The notes under the pieces were generated by a model that saw only the letters and a list, made by a program, of their open reading frames with translations, had not been told where the DNA came from and made no database searches. A stretch of DNA of 64,000 bases from assembly GCA_040954595.2 (NCBI GenBank), contig CM082595.2, positions 6,076,001 through 6,140,000 on the forward strand, read 5' to 3'. The DNA comes from Balanoglossus misakiensis. Lineage: Eukaryota > Hemichordata. Position numbers and translations under genes: made by a program. Position 1 is the first letter of the stretch. The number at the start of each line of letters is the position of its first letter. Positions 1 through 13,549 of this stretch are shown piece after piece.

Positions 1-57
1 AGTGGTGTGTTTCAACCCCCATATAAATGTTAACATCAGTTGTATCATGTTCATCAG

Positions 58-1036
58 GCAACATGGCATCCAGTCTGCGACTTAGTAGTGGTTGGAAGAT
101 ACCCAGACCAGAATTTTCCAGGATATGTCCACAATGAGCCAAGAACAATTGATTTGTTTGATGCCAATACAGGAGAAATTGTCTGTCAGCTCCATGATCC
201 GAAAGCCCCCGGCCTAATATCAGTACGTTCAAATCATATCATGTCAATTGTTTCTCGTGTTTGCATAAAGTTTATGTACACATATGTTTGATATGTTTGT
301 ATATACATACATGTAGTTGATTTCAGTTTGAAAATTGGGTAGTAAAAATATTGCTAAGAGTCACCCAGATCATGGACAATTTAATCACAAAATATATTCC
401 CCTTTCTTTCCACTTAAGCTCAACAAGTTTAACAACAGTGGAGATGTTTTAGCCTCAGCTATGGGTAAGTGGTTTGACAATATTTTGTCTTTTTTTTAAA
501 AATACATATGTATATTCTGTAGCACCAGACAAGGAGACTAAGCTTTAAAGTAAGAGATCCCAATACTTGTCATTATCTGCTAAGATGTATGTAGTTTGTT
601 TGTGTTGAAGCTCTATAAGTTGCAAAATTAAGCTACTTAAAAGTCATCATTTTTCCTTTTAAAAACTGCAATTTTATGATAAAATGCTGAGTATTTGATT
701 ATGAACATAGCATGTATACATGTATGTAAAAAAAGTAAAGTTATGTTTCCAGAAAAAAAATTTCATTTGACTGATCAAGATAGAAAGATTACTATAAGTG
801 CACACATTTTAAAGATTGGTTGTACTTCTATTTTTACTAAAGGTTTCAGTATTCTCGTTTGGCTGGAAGACAAAGAGATAGAACGCAAGCAGCAAGAACT
901 AATGGAGAAGATGAAAGCTCAAGGAATTGAACCGAAAGCAAGTCGACCACAGTCAAGACGCCGACCCAAGAAGACCGAAACAAAGATGGACGCATCGACA
1001 AAAGCAAAACTTGCGGCCAAACTGCAACAGAGATGA
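58..1036 (+). CDS. DDB2: DDB2 (DNA damage-binding protein 2), C-terminal three exons, 5' partial
   Basis: Three exons are visible: 58-222 (phase 0), 419-464 (phase 0 to 1) and 843-1036, ending in TGA. Together they encode 134 residues and the splice phases join cleanly. The first exon reads through [15 protein letters not shown], then [17 protein letters not shown]; the second gives [12 protein letters not shown]. This is the final WD40 blade of DDB2, whose human counterpart has the same VVGRYPD and LASAMG signatures. DDB2 is the damage-sensing subunit of UV-DDB: with DDB1-CUL4 it binds UV photoproducts in chromatin for nucleotide-excision repair. The tail after the propeller (about 60 residues, many Lys, Arg, Gln and Glu, with RRRPKK near the middle) is longer than the short human end and looks like a basic helix or nuclear signal. 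The start and DDB1-binding part lie outside the window. The last acceptor (AAAG at 839-842) was chosen over the nearby CAG because only it keeps GFSILVW in frame. Confidence 0.93.
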
Positions 1037-1720
1037 TGTCCTGCGTAGGAACGCATACACTTATATCATTTGATGTGAATGCTATTGACAGATGTTTTAG
1101 GAATCAGTGACTGTAACAGAAGGCGATTTCCTGTCACTTGTGTTTACTCACAATTGCATCAGGTTTGACATCTCTCAAAAGTTTACTATGAACGAGTCAA
1201 CGAAGCTAACACACTGCCCAGAAATATGAAGGACTGTCCAGTTGAATCATAGATGGAACTCTTAAGAAATTTACTGTATTTGTACATGTACAGTGCCTGC
1301 CGAGGGTAATCTTTCAGACAAGAGTCGCAAATTTTCAACCTGTGTAGTTTTCATACAAAGTTATTTACACAAGTCTGTGTGTATATTATGTATGTGAGCA
1401 TATATATGCATAAATGAAATATAAACCATTACACTTACAGACTTGAAATTTGCTTTGCTAAGAAACCTAAAAGCCTCCCTTTTAATGGGACTACAGACAA
1501 ACTATTCAAACTTTGTGTTATCATGTTTTTCATTATAGCAGTTACAGGTTTTCCTGTTGTAGAGTTAGTGTGTCAGGTATCTGTTAATTTTTAACAGCCC
1601 GCTAAATCATGATTTATAATTGAAAAGTGGTCGACCAATAACATCATGCTATAATTTTTTTGTTACTCCAACAAGAAAATGATTACCTATATTTAATAAA
1701 CCATGTTTTTCCTAACATCT
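1037..1720 (+). terminator. DDB2 3' UTR with polyadenylation signal
   Basis: AT-rich sequence after the DDB2 stop codon with no usable reading frame. A canonical AATAAA lies at 1695-1700, about 660 bases after the stop, and is followed by a T-rich stretch. It is the most likely end of the DDB2 transcript. Confidence 0.6.
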
Positions 1721-4700
1721 CAGTTGTGTTTGGTTTCCTAGCCTATATTGCAATATATACTGCCTATGAACTGGGAATTGTATTTCATGTGCCCTTCACA
1801 ATTCTGACGTATGGATAAGTCACACATGTAGAATACCGGTATGTACTTATATTCTAATTGGGACTGCGATATAACCTGGCATAACAGTCCAAGAATCGTG
1901 AGTCTGGCGACAGTACCACAGCCAGTCGTCAGCCATGAGTTATGCCACTGAGAGGTCGAAGCCTAAACGTCACAATCAATGCAGCAATATTATTTTCAGG
2001 ATGCTTTTCAAACACTACGCATTTTAAAATATAGGTAATTTTAAAATGGTTGAATGGAGGCAAGAAGAATCCCCAGCCACATTTCAGGCAGTGAACATTT
2101 TCTCAGTTGTCATGATTTGGACGTGTCAATAGCTGTTTTCTTCGGCAGCTGTTCGGCCACGTACAGTGGTCACCTTCGACCTGGGGCCAAAGAGACATGT
2201 GACAATTGCAACCAATCAGGGTGCTATACATGACCACTTGTAGCGTTTAATCAATTGTAAGTGGAACTATGCTGAGATTGAAGTACCGGTCTGTGTATAA
2301 CGATGTCATATATACAAAATTAATGAAAATTGCGAGAATCACGCAAGAACTATGACGTCATTCTTCTACTCTACAGCGCCCAAAATTGCAAAATAAAAAA
2401 AAATCCATACCTACCTACCATATTTTTGAGAACCATGTAATCGGAACACCACCCTTTTTATTTGACCTAAAGATGAACTGTGACACACTCAAGAATCTGA
2501 TCGGTATTTGTAATATTGAGGGTGAAGAATTTGAAGCTGGGACAATCGTTGCCTATCCTCAGAACACTTGAAAATACCCAGTTTGGCCCAAACTGGACAC
2601 TGAATGTATAGAAGTTGCTGCGCATGGTAAGTATTGCTTGAAATATTTTTGAAGGCACTAATACCATGGCGTTTCAATCCTCTAGCGCAAATCTTTCGAC
2701 ACATAAAAAAGATATTATTTTTATTTCAGGAAAGCGAAACATACATGCATACGCTAGATTTTTATTTCAGGAAAGCGAAACATACATGCATACGCTAGAT
2801 TACACAAACAACGAGAATTACAAAGGAGGCGATTAAACATATCAGAAACGTTATCCGGTTTGTAACATCTAAGACAAGTTCATTGTACATGTCACCCACA
2901 CACCGCTTAGAATTAATGTCATATCCTTGACACTTCATGTCATTATGGACGACGAGTATAACGAAGCTGGGGCAAAAGTTCTGTAGAAATGGAAGCATGA
3001 GAATTAAGGCGATCCCAGATCGCCGTGCCTGGAAACCACACGTGCATATGCGTTGGAACACTGCTAAATTACCCAACAAGGTGAAAATGTCAAGTGTCTT
3101 GACCACTGTGACCCCTTGCTTTTGATTCTAAGCGCTACAAATCGATAGCAAACAAAAGCAAGACGCTGGAGTACGTCTGTTGCATTCAAATGTAAGAAAA
3201 CGTACGTGACTTGGAGAAATGCCATCTAACTTTTTGATTCTGCGGCATAATAATTCTACTCTATGTTTTAAAGTTTTTTTTTCCACTAAAATCTGTCTAG
3301 CCAATTTTTTTTCTAAGTTTTCATTAAAAATAACTTGACTTACTTAAAGATAACTTTACATGGCGATACAAGTTCAAAGTGAAAGCATACGATTGGGTTG
3401 TAACTATGGAAACAATTTCGTGTAAAATTCTCATTCAAGTTTATGTTTATCGACGGCAATGAATACTGAATGTTTAGTACGTGCACGTTTCTTGACTTGG
3501 GAACATAAATACAGCGAACATTTATTTGAGCAAATATTGGGTCGTGCGTGTATTGTGCTTGACGGATGCATACCATAATTAAATAGGTCAGATATAATGC
3601 ATATATACACTGTACAAATTTATTTTCAAAACTGATGAGAAGGCCACAGCTTTATGCAATACTCTATTGATAACGATTTGATTAATGTCGTGATCTTCCA
3701 TAAAGTTAAAACGTAAGCCACGCCCCACCGAGGCGAATGACCCACGACCTGCTATTAAAAAATACAATCGTTGTCACAAACGCCAGAATGTGACCTGACT
3801 TGGCCCAGGCTGGAAGCTAAGTTACAGTCACTCTGGTTTACTGTAAGTATAAGTTCCATTTGAAATTTTACCAAAGGGTTTGCAAACAAATCTTGATTTC
3901 ACTTTCAACGCCCACCGGATTGTGAAACATACATTAACATGAAAGAAAATTAATTTCGCTTTCAAATACTCTTTATTTATGGTGCATTGATACTGCAACG
4001 CTGATCTGTGTTATAGTACAATGCCCATTATGTCCAACGCCCTTTGTTTGCATTCAGGGTTCTTAAACACGGCGACATTTTTTGAGGTTGGGTGTAAGTC
4101 TGATCAGCTTTGTTTGTTGACTTTCTTAGGTTTCTTACGTCATGTATTCGTATGATGCGTTCCGAATTTTGTTCTGTTGAATTACAAGTATAATTCATGT
4201 ATAAACTATGATGTTCAAAGAGCCTAAATAAAACATTTGAAAATAGAAAGATTCTGGTTTAAACCAAGCGTCAACATAATCAACGAACCGTAAACTATTT
4301 TCAAGCTTTTTCAAGATCTTATTATATCACAAGATAGTTGCAATCGTATTATACTTAGAAGTCTCATGAGAAAATTAAGTACAATAATTGTCTTGTAGGA
4401 CAGGCAAAACAGATAAATTTAGACATAGCATACTGAATTCTTTTTACCACACAAAACTCTTGAAAAAAATAATATGTGAAAAGACGGATTAAGATGAAAA
4501 TAAAGATGGACGCCAAGTGTTAAAATTATCTAACAATTTAGTAGAGTTTTTGAAGGAGGCTGTTCACCAAGAACCACCAAGAAGAAAACACCAAATTCTG
4601 TTTGGCCAATACATGGGCAAAATGGTGGTCAGCTCTTGGTATATGTACCACCAAACATATTGCTGGTCAAATAAATGCTTTCGATTAAAACGAATCTGGT

Positions 4701-7700
4701 ACTGACACTGTCAATTAGGCGCTTTAATGATATATGTCCAATTCGAGTCGCGAAGAGTTCCATATTGTAATTTTAGGGAATGTGTAGTGATAAAGGCCGA
4801 GTCACCACAATAACTACAAGTCTAGTATTCCATGCGCGTGAACGACCATGTTATTCTCAATACATGTTAGCATTTTTACTGCGTCCAATTGTAACATTTT
4901 GCAAAACACCGAAAGTTGTACTTGTCAAGATGTTTTTTATACCAAGGAAGGGGCGATTTTGATGACTTCAACGAATACGGTATAAGACAGACCTCGCAAC
5001 ATTCAGTTTGCTGCTGTCGCCGCCTTGCTGTTGGGTTTTGTTTCCAAAGGTGGGTTCTCGGCCCAACTAGCTAAACAAATTATCTACAACTTTCATGAGT
5101 GGGGGTCTTCCATTGCAATGACATAGGCTGCAACGGACGGCCTGGAGAGCTTAATTATGTGAAAATCGTGTAGATATATAATGTTACGTATATGATTACT
5201 TCACCATGCACTTTGCAAATGCGCACGCCTGGTCATATAAAGCCAAATGTTGCAATAAATGTAAGTAAATTATAATTAAAGAGAACAGGCTTGACAACTG
5301 AGATCATTGATTTCGGTCTTAAACCAATCAAAACCAACACCGGCGGAGCAAAGTGGAATTGTAGAGAAATAAATACAATTTGAAATGTGAAAATGTTAAC
5401 CTGTTTGTTAATTAAAGCTTTTACTACTGCAGTTATTAGTTGAATTTCATAAAACTATGGAAAAACTCGCAGACATATCTCCGAAAATGTGTAATGTGTA
5501 GAACTTTTACCAAGACAATTGCCTTTGTAAATGCTGGTAATACGCGAATATTTTCATGCATTAAATGGTATTGATATATGAATTTACCTAGCAGAAAAAT
5601 AAACACGGTAGATGGTGTATACATGTATATCGGATTATAACAAAAACCGTACTAATTCAATGTCAAGAGTTTTGTGCGTTATAATATCAACAGTCTGCTG
5701 ACAGATGCAAAATAATATTCCCGCCACAGTATGCGTTCAATCGTTGGATGCGAGAAACATCTTGATAAAAGCGAAAGTGAAAATACAGGATAAGCTATAG
5801 ACACATATTGACAACAATTCCACGAAAATCCAAAGTGGTGTAATACGCCAAACACAGTGATTGGTAGATTACGTGTGTTAACAAACACTGTGGCAGCATC
5901 TGTCGTCTGGAATACTAATGAGCCATATACGGTCTACGGTATTTGGCATTATTTCAATTCAGTTTCATATTAGGCCCTACAGTGGGCTGACTGTGCCATT
6001 TTGGAGTCTAGCCAACAACACTCTTTTCTGACTTACCTGTATAACGTACTGACACAGGATATTACACAATACCAGATTTACGTAAGTCGAACAGTCTTGA
6101 CCGATTTTGTAATTTTTAACGTGGTTTAGCCACGTCAGCTTTTTCTGTCATCGTTTACATGAAAAGAACAGAGAACACGATTGGAACTATTTCATATAAT
6201 TGCATGCGAATAAACTGTGAAAAAACTCAGCATTTACTGGTCCTCCGCACCAGATTTATATGTTTTAATTGTTTGTTAAAAAAGTAGATTTACAACTTCT
6301 CCCCTGGTACCAAATAGTTCCAATCCGGTTCCACAATTTTTTTCCTGCAAAAACAGCTAAGCTCAGATACACTCACAAGAGTACCTGTCAATTTCTGCCT
6401 GGTCTTTATATCTGTCCCCTACCCTCTTCTCATATTATGTCGGTTTAACTCATCTTATTGCAAGGCAATCCGTCAAATGCTCACCATGTGATCATGATCA
6501 TGACTTCTTAGAAGTCAATCCTAACCTGATTTACTACGGATTGGTTGCATTAATGAGCAGGGGTGTTGCTCAATATCAGTGACGACCTAAGTTGCCGTTG
6601 TTAGAGTCCTTTGAAAATAGCATATACATTTCAAAAATTAGATGGCAAGGCTAGACTGTGTGTGGAGCATAGCGAAAAAAAAACATATGAGTCTGGATTC
6701 TAGACTAGGACGCGGGCCATTTACACTCTGTGTGATGTATCCAATGCCATTCCAGCTGTGCCATAGGAACAATGTTATTTACCGCCATCAAAAGCCGGAT
6801 GATGCCAAGCCCATAATGGGACGCCATTCCAATATCTATTAAGAACCGCTGATATCGCATTCTGGTCATAAATGTGTCCACAGTCCACCAGTGTTTATCA
6901 TACGATGACTTTACCTACGTAATTTAACGAGCTTAATTATATTAATTGTGCATAAGTTCACATTAGAGATAACGTCAAGCAGCGAACCTTCACACATTTA
7001 CAATTTATTACAGCAGTTAATCCCTCAAAGGTCACATATGTTAATCAAATAGACGAAAAGACGCCACCGGTACCCATGGTAAGCCGCTGTTGGTAAAATT
7101 CCGCTGAAGAATCTGCATAGATGTATATTGATGATCAATAGTTTTCACAAATCTCTTTGCAAACACGTGTAGTGAGCGAATGCCGTGACCTATATGAGGT
7201 CAGCGTAGCGGTAATGATTCACTCCGCCATGTCTGGACTTACATCCATCATAACTGATAAGATTATTTAATATCAACTAATCTATCAGATATTCGACGCA
7301 GGCTCCCTCTTTTGTGTGCTTTCGTTTTGGCCGGCATACCACCTGATCTGCGCGTTCTGCTGAGATCCCTAGCTGAGGTCCTGAAAGTGCGTCCCAGAAT
7401 TCACCGCATCGCTCATAAATATAATTTCTGCACGGCGCAGATCGTGAACAGAGGTCATGGAGGTCTGTTATTATTGCATTCTGTTCCCTACTATCATGGC
7501 GTATTAATTTTCAATACAAGTGATGAGGCAGTGACGACACATTCCAGAGACGATCTTTAATTGGTCGAGTAACGCTGCTTTTGTTATGCAAACAAAGGTC
7601 ATGTTGGGTCACTTCATCAGGTCGCGAGATCGCATCGGCAGTAGTCCAGAGAACACTGGCGATAGAGAGAAACTTTTGTAATTTTGAGGTTCCGAAATAT

Positions 7701-8602
7701 ACACTCAAATAAATGTTTTGTTATTCAAATAGAATAGATGAGAAGGATAGTAAAATGACGTACCAAATGTAGAATAATCCCAACAGTTCGCCGATCGTAA
7801 TGCTCAGCCCACGTCTAACAAACGTGGCGTTCAAGGGTTACGAGCAGAATGTAGTCCACCCGTTTTGCATAAAAGCAGTGAAAAGACCCCTCTCGTCTAC
7901 AATTATTTAACGACCATGCATGTGAATAGTTTGCATCGATCCGTATTGAAACAGACTGGAGAAAACTGATGGTACCTGTGATAAATGAATGTGGGCTTTT
8001 TTTTAATTATTGATCATAATAATGCAAGAGACTTAAAAGAGCACGAACTTTTAACCCTGACACGCTTTGAAGGAGAACTATTTTATCTCATTTTGGAATC
8101 TAACATACTCGTATTCCAAATCCGTGCAAACGTGGTACCTGCTTTTTCAGATGCCATGATTTTGCATTTTGATTGCTAGATGTTAAAACAATACAAACGA
8201 CGTTGTACACCAATATGATTCCTCCATCCATAATACTGTATGTTCAACCAAGTTATCCTGCATTCAGACAATCAAAACAGAACTTCAGCATCATTCATAA
8301 CATTAACAAAAGACCATATAATTACATGTAGATAGAGTTATGTGTTCTAGTGGCCCTGGTCAGCTGGATATTGACTGCAATATGAATTCACGATTGAATA
8401 GCGCCACTCATGGCCACATGTCTGTTTTTGCCTTTGTGCCAGAAGCCTGTTCAGAGGCAAAAACCGCACACCTCATGAATTTTGTCAGTGGGAATGCTGC
8501 CATTCTTGCAACTTATTTAAATTGAATTTGATTGCAGTTCATCGTTTCTTGTAAATAAAATAAAAATCGTCATGCTTTTGATTTTTCATTGCGTGCAGGA
8601 TT
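1721..8602. other. Intergenic interval between DDB2 and the SAMHD1-like gene
   Basis: No exon could be supported here on either strand. Open frames are at most about 80 codons, lack recognisable motifs and are not flanked by matching splice signals. The interval contains one 41-bp tandem duplication (2717-2801) and a full CRE-type octamer at 2353-2360. A frame at 7312-7560 (82 codons) is open but unrecognised. Confidence 0.6.
2717..2801. repeat. Perfect 41-bp tandem duplication (two copies)
   Basis: The unit containing TTTATTTCAGGAAAGCGAAA and ending ATACGCTAGAT occurs twice head to tail with a 41-base period and no visible mismatch, which suggests a recent event. Each copy carries a TTTATTTCAG string resembling a splice acceptor, but no exon follows. 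Confidence 0.9.
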
Positions 8603-8612
8603 ACCGGAAGTG
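8603..8612 (+). promoter_or_regulatory. ETS-type (ACCGGAAGTG) motif just upstream of the SAMHD1-like start codon
   Basis: ACCGGAAGTG is the strong consensus for ETS/GABP factors, which commonly mark TATA-less housekeeping promoters near the transcription start. It ends four bases before the start codon at 8617. A TTTCATTGCGTGCAG string just upstream (ending 8598) resembles a splice acceptor, so a 5' untranslated exon further upstream is an alternative and the motif would then lie in the leader. Confidence 0.45.
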
Positions 8613-8616
8613 AGTC

Positions 8617-11600
8617 ATGACGGACAGCCTATCATCGCCTGACTTGTTTGATAGCAGTCAACCTGATCCCAGCCAAGAAGCACGCTGTGATCAGTCTGAC
8701 ACACAGGGGAATATTCACTCCAGTTTTCCAAGCACAAGTAGCCAGCAGCATGACCAGACGAGATGTACCCGCACCTCGGATGATATTACAAAGGTATGTT
8801 TAAAGTCTACATTACAATAGCGAATACATTTTACATTAATATTGTATACCAGATTAAGTGGACAAAATGGAATGCACATATAACATAAAGGATTATTGCG
8901 CGCCAGTAAACCTTTAACCAGATGTTATATAGGAAAGAAAGTAAAGTATTTATTATAACATTATTTGGCAAATAAGTGTAAGAGCACATTAGAGCAATTG
9001 TGATGACATTCGTCGAAACACAGTTCAGTGATAAAATTAATATTTTGCATGTTTAAAATCGATGTGATGTTGAGAAAATGCTGAAGAAAGTAAATGTAAG
9101 CCTCAGACAGAGGAGTTCACAAGATATATGTTTACGACTTTGTCAAAATCAGTTTATGCACAGTAGCTTTTTTTTCTCGTTTATTCCGTATTTCCATGCC
9201 TAGGTATTCCAAGATCCAATCCATGGGACAATCGAGCTGAAGGAGGTTTATATGAAAATCATCGACACGCCGGAATTTCAACGGCTGCGTAACATCAAAC
9301 ATCTTGGAATGGTGAATTTTGTGTATGCGGGCGCTGTTCACACAAGATTTGAGCACAGCATCGGGTACAGTGTCTCCAATTAATATACATTGTACTACAA
9401 TTATACCTATTCCGATGCACATTTTTAGAAACAATTTTTTTTAAATATACAAGTGTTGTGTTGCTGCTTAGAGTTGAATGTAGTAAGGAACATCATTTAG
9501 TGCCGCAGCATATCAAAGTTAACTGCCAACTCATTTTTTTTTAATTCTAGAACTTGCTACCTTGCTCTGAGAGTGATAAACCACCTCAAAGAGAGACAGA
9601 AGGAGCTTGGTATTACCGAAGAAGAGAAATTGTGCGTTGGTTTGGCTGCACTGTGTCATGATTTAGGTAGACCTTGTTTTGATGTCAACATTTTTCATAC
9701 CCGTGCTTTGTTATCTGCAATCTGTTTCTAAAAGTGTGTTTGTCTGTCCGTTTGCTTGTCTGTCTGTTTATCTATTTGCTTGTTTGTTTGTTTGTTTGTT
9801 AGTCTGTCTGTCTGTCTGATTTTTTGTCTGTCTGCCTGCCTGTATGTATGTATGTATGTATGTATGTATGTATGTATGTATGTATGTATGTATGTATGTA
9901 TGTATGTATGTATGTATGTATGTATGTATGTATGTATGAATGTATGAATGTATGTCTTTCTGTCTGTCTGTTTGTTTGTTTGTTTGTTTGTTTGTTTGTC
10001 TGTTTGTTTGTTTGTCTAAACTGTGCCACCAGAACTTTCTACAGGACAGTGAACCCTTACAGAAATAAAACTACCTCGAGATTCACAAGTAATACAAAAC
10101 TGGAAAGAGATTGATACATTGATTAAAGTAAACGTTATGATTAAATGCATTATTCCACTCATGTTATATGCCTTGCTTTCTCTGTCTTATTAGGGCACGG
10201 CCCCTTTTCCCACATGTTTGAAAAAGACTTCATCCCAAAATTGGAACCAGATGGATACAAGAAGTGGTCAGTAAGTATGAAAAGTAATCTGAAATATTAT
10301 CGGTGTACTAATTTTGCCCCAAACTCCTGGAAGTGTGTTGGTGTATGAGCGTCATCACTGTTGCTAGCCATATCTGTGTTTAAATTCTTCTCTAATGCCC
10401 GACCTATAGTTGCAATGGTGGTTATGTTTGCCAAAACGACTGAAATTGTATTAGTGGTTAAGGTTGGGGGAACAGGGTTGCTAGGCATATTTGCATATAT
10501 TTGATCGATTTATTCGCCTGAACTATCGTCACCACGTCAATTTAGATGAAAACGTCTAACATTATCACTGCATTCCTTATTTTCCAACAGTATAAGCTTG
10601 GGTCAATCAAGATCTTTGACGAAATGGTGGAGAACTATAATCTAAAGAAAGTGTTCGCTGACTACGGCTACAAGTTGAACGATACACACTACCATTTGAT
10701 AAAAGAAATGATATATGGACCGCTTGAAATGAATGGTAATGGACAATATCGGGAGGTAAAAAAGAAAGAAAATTTTATAGGTCGTATGTCAAACAACGGT
10801 TAAAGAAATCTCTTATTACCTGATTATGCAACCCAGTACATGCAGTATTCATATCTGACACAAATACACTATTCTGTGTTGACGCATACCATTCTAACGA
10901 TATGTATTTTACACGGTAGTAAGTTGTCAATTGCAGATTGTGTTTCAGACTCACACGTGTGGGAAGCCAAACCACAGTCCTTTGAAAGTATATAACGCAG
11001 GCGGTAAACAGTAATTACCCTGGAACATTCAAGTCTCAAAACTTTAAAAGGGGGAAGTTTTTTGTTATTAATGCCAGTCGAGGATCTGTAAATCTCTGTT
11101 CATTGCCATTGAGTTTTGCATGTTCTTTGTCAACAGGTTGAAGACTACGAAGCCGTGTATCCCAATCGGTATTTTCTCTACGAGGTGAGTTGCAATAGGC
11201 CTAGGTGTTTGTGTACACAAGCGTACTCAGAACACTTTATAGATGCATTGAAATAGGGGAAAACTACAAAGCATTAATTTTTGTGGTGATTTACTTATAG
11301 ATAGTTTATAATAGGACCTATCAGATTGACGTCGACAAATGGGACTGCTTCTCCAGAGACAGCTACCATCTTGGAGTCACCAGCAACTTCACTCATAACC
11401 GATTCATCAAATTTGCAAAAGTAATGACGGTGAAGAAAGATAGGAAATGGAGATCCCAGATTTGTTACAGAGACAAGGTTCGCCGGCGCACTTTATAACG
11501 ATTTATTGTTATGGGTTGAAGTTGTTCTATCATGATGTGTAACAATTTGAAGATGCTGAGGTTTTTACTATACCACTGTTATATTAGTTGTCATACATGC

Positions 11601-12393
11601 ATGGTGTTTCATACAAAGTGATATTTCACATTCACGAGATTTATACGCATTAAGCCCTTTTTAAAGTGTTCACATTTTTAGAGGTAAATTACTTGCCCAC
11701 TAAACGGCCAGCTCTCTACATTATAACTACTGTCAAAATAATCTTTCAGCGTATTTTCATAAAATATCTTTACCGGTATGTACAATATGCTAGAATTCCC
11801 GTGTGAATAAATTAACATATTGGGTTTCCTGTGCATATTATGCAGCAAATATTTACACCCCACTAAAAGAAAAGAAAAGCTAGTTATAGATGAGGTTAAT
11901 CACAATGCAGTACTCCAAATGTTAACAGGCAGCAGTTAATACAGAGACAATTATTTATTTTGGTTCCAATATATTTTCATCGTAGTAATTTGTAAGGTAA
12001 AGTGTGTGCTATTAAAGTTAACAATGCTGATGGTATCGACGTGATAAAAATCGGGTTGAGTTTTACTCTCCCCTTGACAGGAAGCCCCAAGTGCCTACGA
12101 GATGTTCCATACGAGATACCGACTGTATCGAATGGCGCAGTACCACCCGGTGACAGTGGCATTGGATCTAATGTAAGCACCGACGGATAAGCAATCTTAT
12201 TTTAGGATAAAACTTGTTACAATATACCAAATGATGCGACGTCTGTGAATACTTCTATACACCATGTCCACATGGATCTATTTTGAGTGTTCAAATGAAT
12301 ACTGTTCTTGCATACATACATACATACATACATACATACATACATACATACATACATACATACATACATACATACATACATACATACATACAT

Positions 12394-12433
<40 letters not shown>

Positions 12434-12577
12434 ACATACATACATACATACATACATACATACATACATACATACATACATACATACATACATACATACA
12501 TACATACATACATACATACATACATACATACATACATACATACATACATACATACTTACATACATCATACATACATA

Positions 12578-12631
<54 letters not shown>

Positions 12632-13490
12632 TACATACATACATACATACATACATACATACATACATACATACATACATACATACATACATACATACAT
12701 ACATACATACATACATACATACATACATACATACATACATACATACATACATACATACATACATACATTCAAATGTGCCAATGTATCAATTTATTTTGTA
12801 TACTCTAAGGATTACGGATGCCCTGATGGCAGCAGCGGACCATCTCCCTCTGATGAAGCCTGATGGGTAAATATCTGTGTTAAGAAATATATTGCATTTT
12901 TGAAAAAAAGAATTGGATAAAAATTGCCCATGGGCTCTCCCTACCCTAACACTGAATCCGATGAACGCAACAAAGGCCAAACTGGCATATAACCGGAGTG
13001 GGCAGTAACAACATATGCACATGAAACTAAGCTGTGACGAGTAATACTTGACCACGTGCTTGACGTTTTGTCACTTGTATGGTACAGTTAGTATGACAAT
13101 GAGGATTAAGTGTTACTGTAAACTGCCTTAGCTACATGCATACCAGTATTTGGTTGGTAATATGCTGTGGATGATTATTTCTGTTGCAGACAAGAATTTA
13201 AAATGAAAGATATGTTGAAAGACATGGCAGCTTATAGAGTGTTGGATGACAACATTTTGAACACCATCCTTCACTCGTATGGTGATGACAAATTGGAATC
13301 TGCCCGGGAAATACTCCATCGAATGCAACGACGAGAAATATACAAACTGGTCGCAAGGTTTCAATTGCAAAAGGGTGTGATCATCAAAGATAAGGTAAGG
13401 TTGTCTCTGATATATATAAATCTCAGTTGTCTGATGTTCGGAACAGCGTGAAATTCGTACACACAACTAACCCCCCCTTCCGTTCACCTC

Positions 13491-13549
<59 letters not shown>

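Noticed and set aside
12264-12870. Reading frames of up to 199 codons on both strands made of HTYI or MYVC repeats
   Set aside because: They are produced by the CATA microsatellite, whose four-base period has no stop codon in any frame; there are no flanking splice signals or complex sequence. The same applies to frames at 9756-10114, 32633-32821 and 61168-61661.
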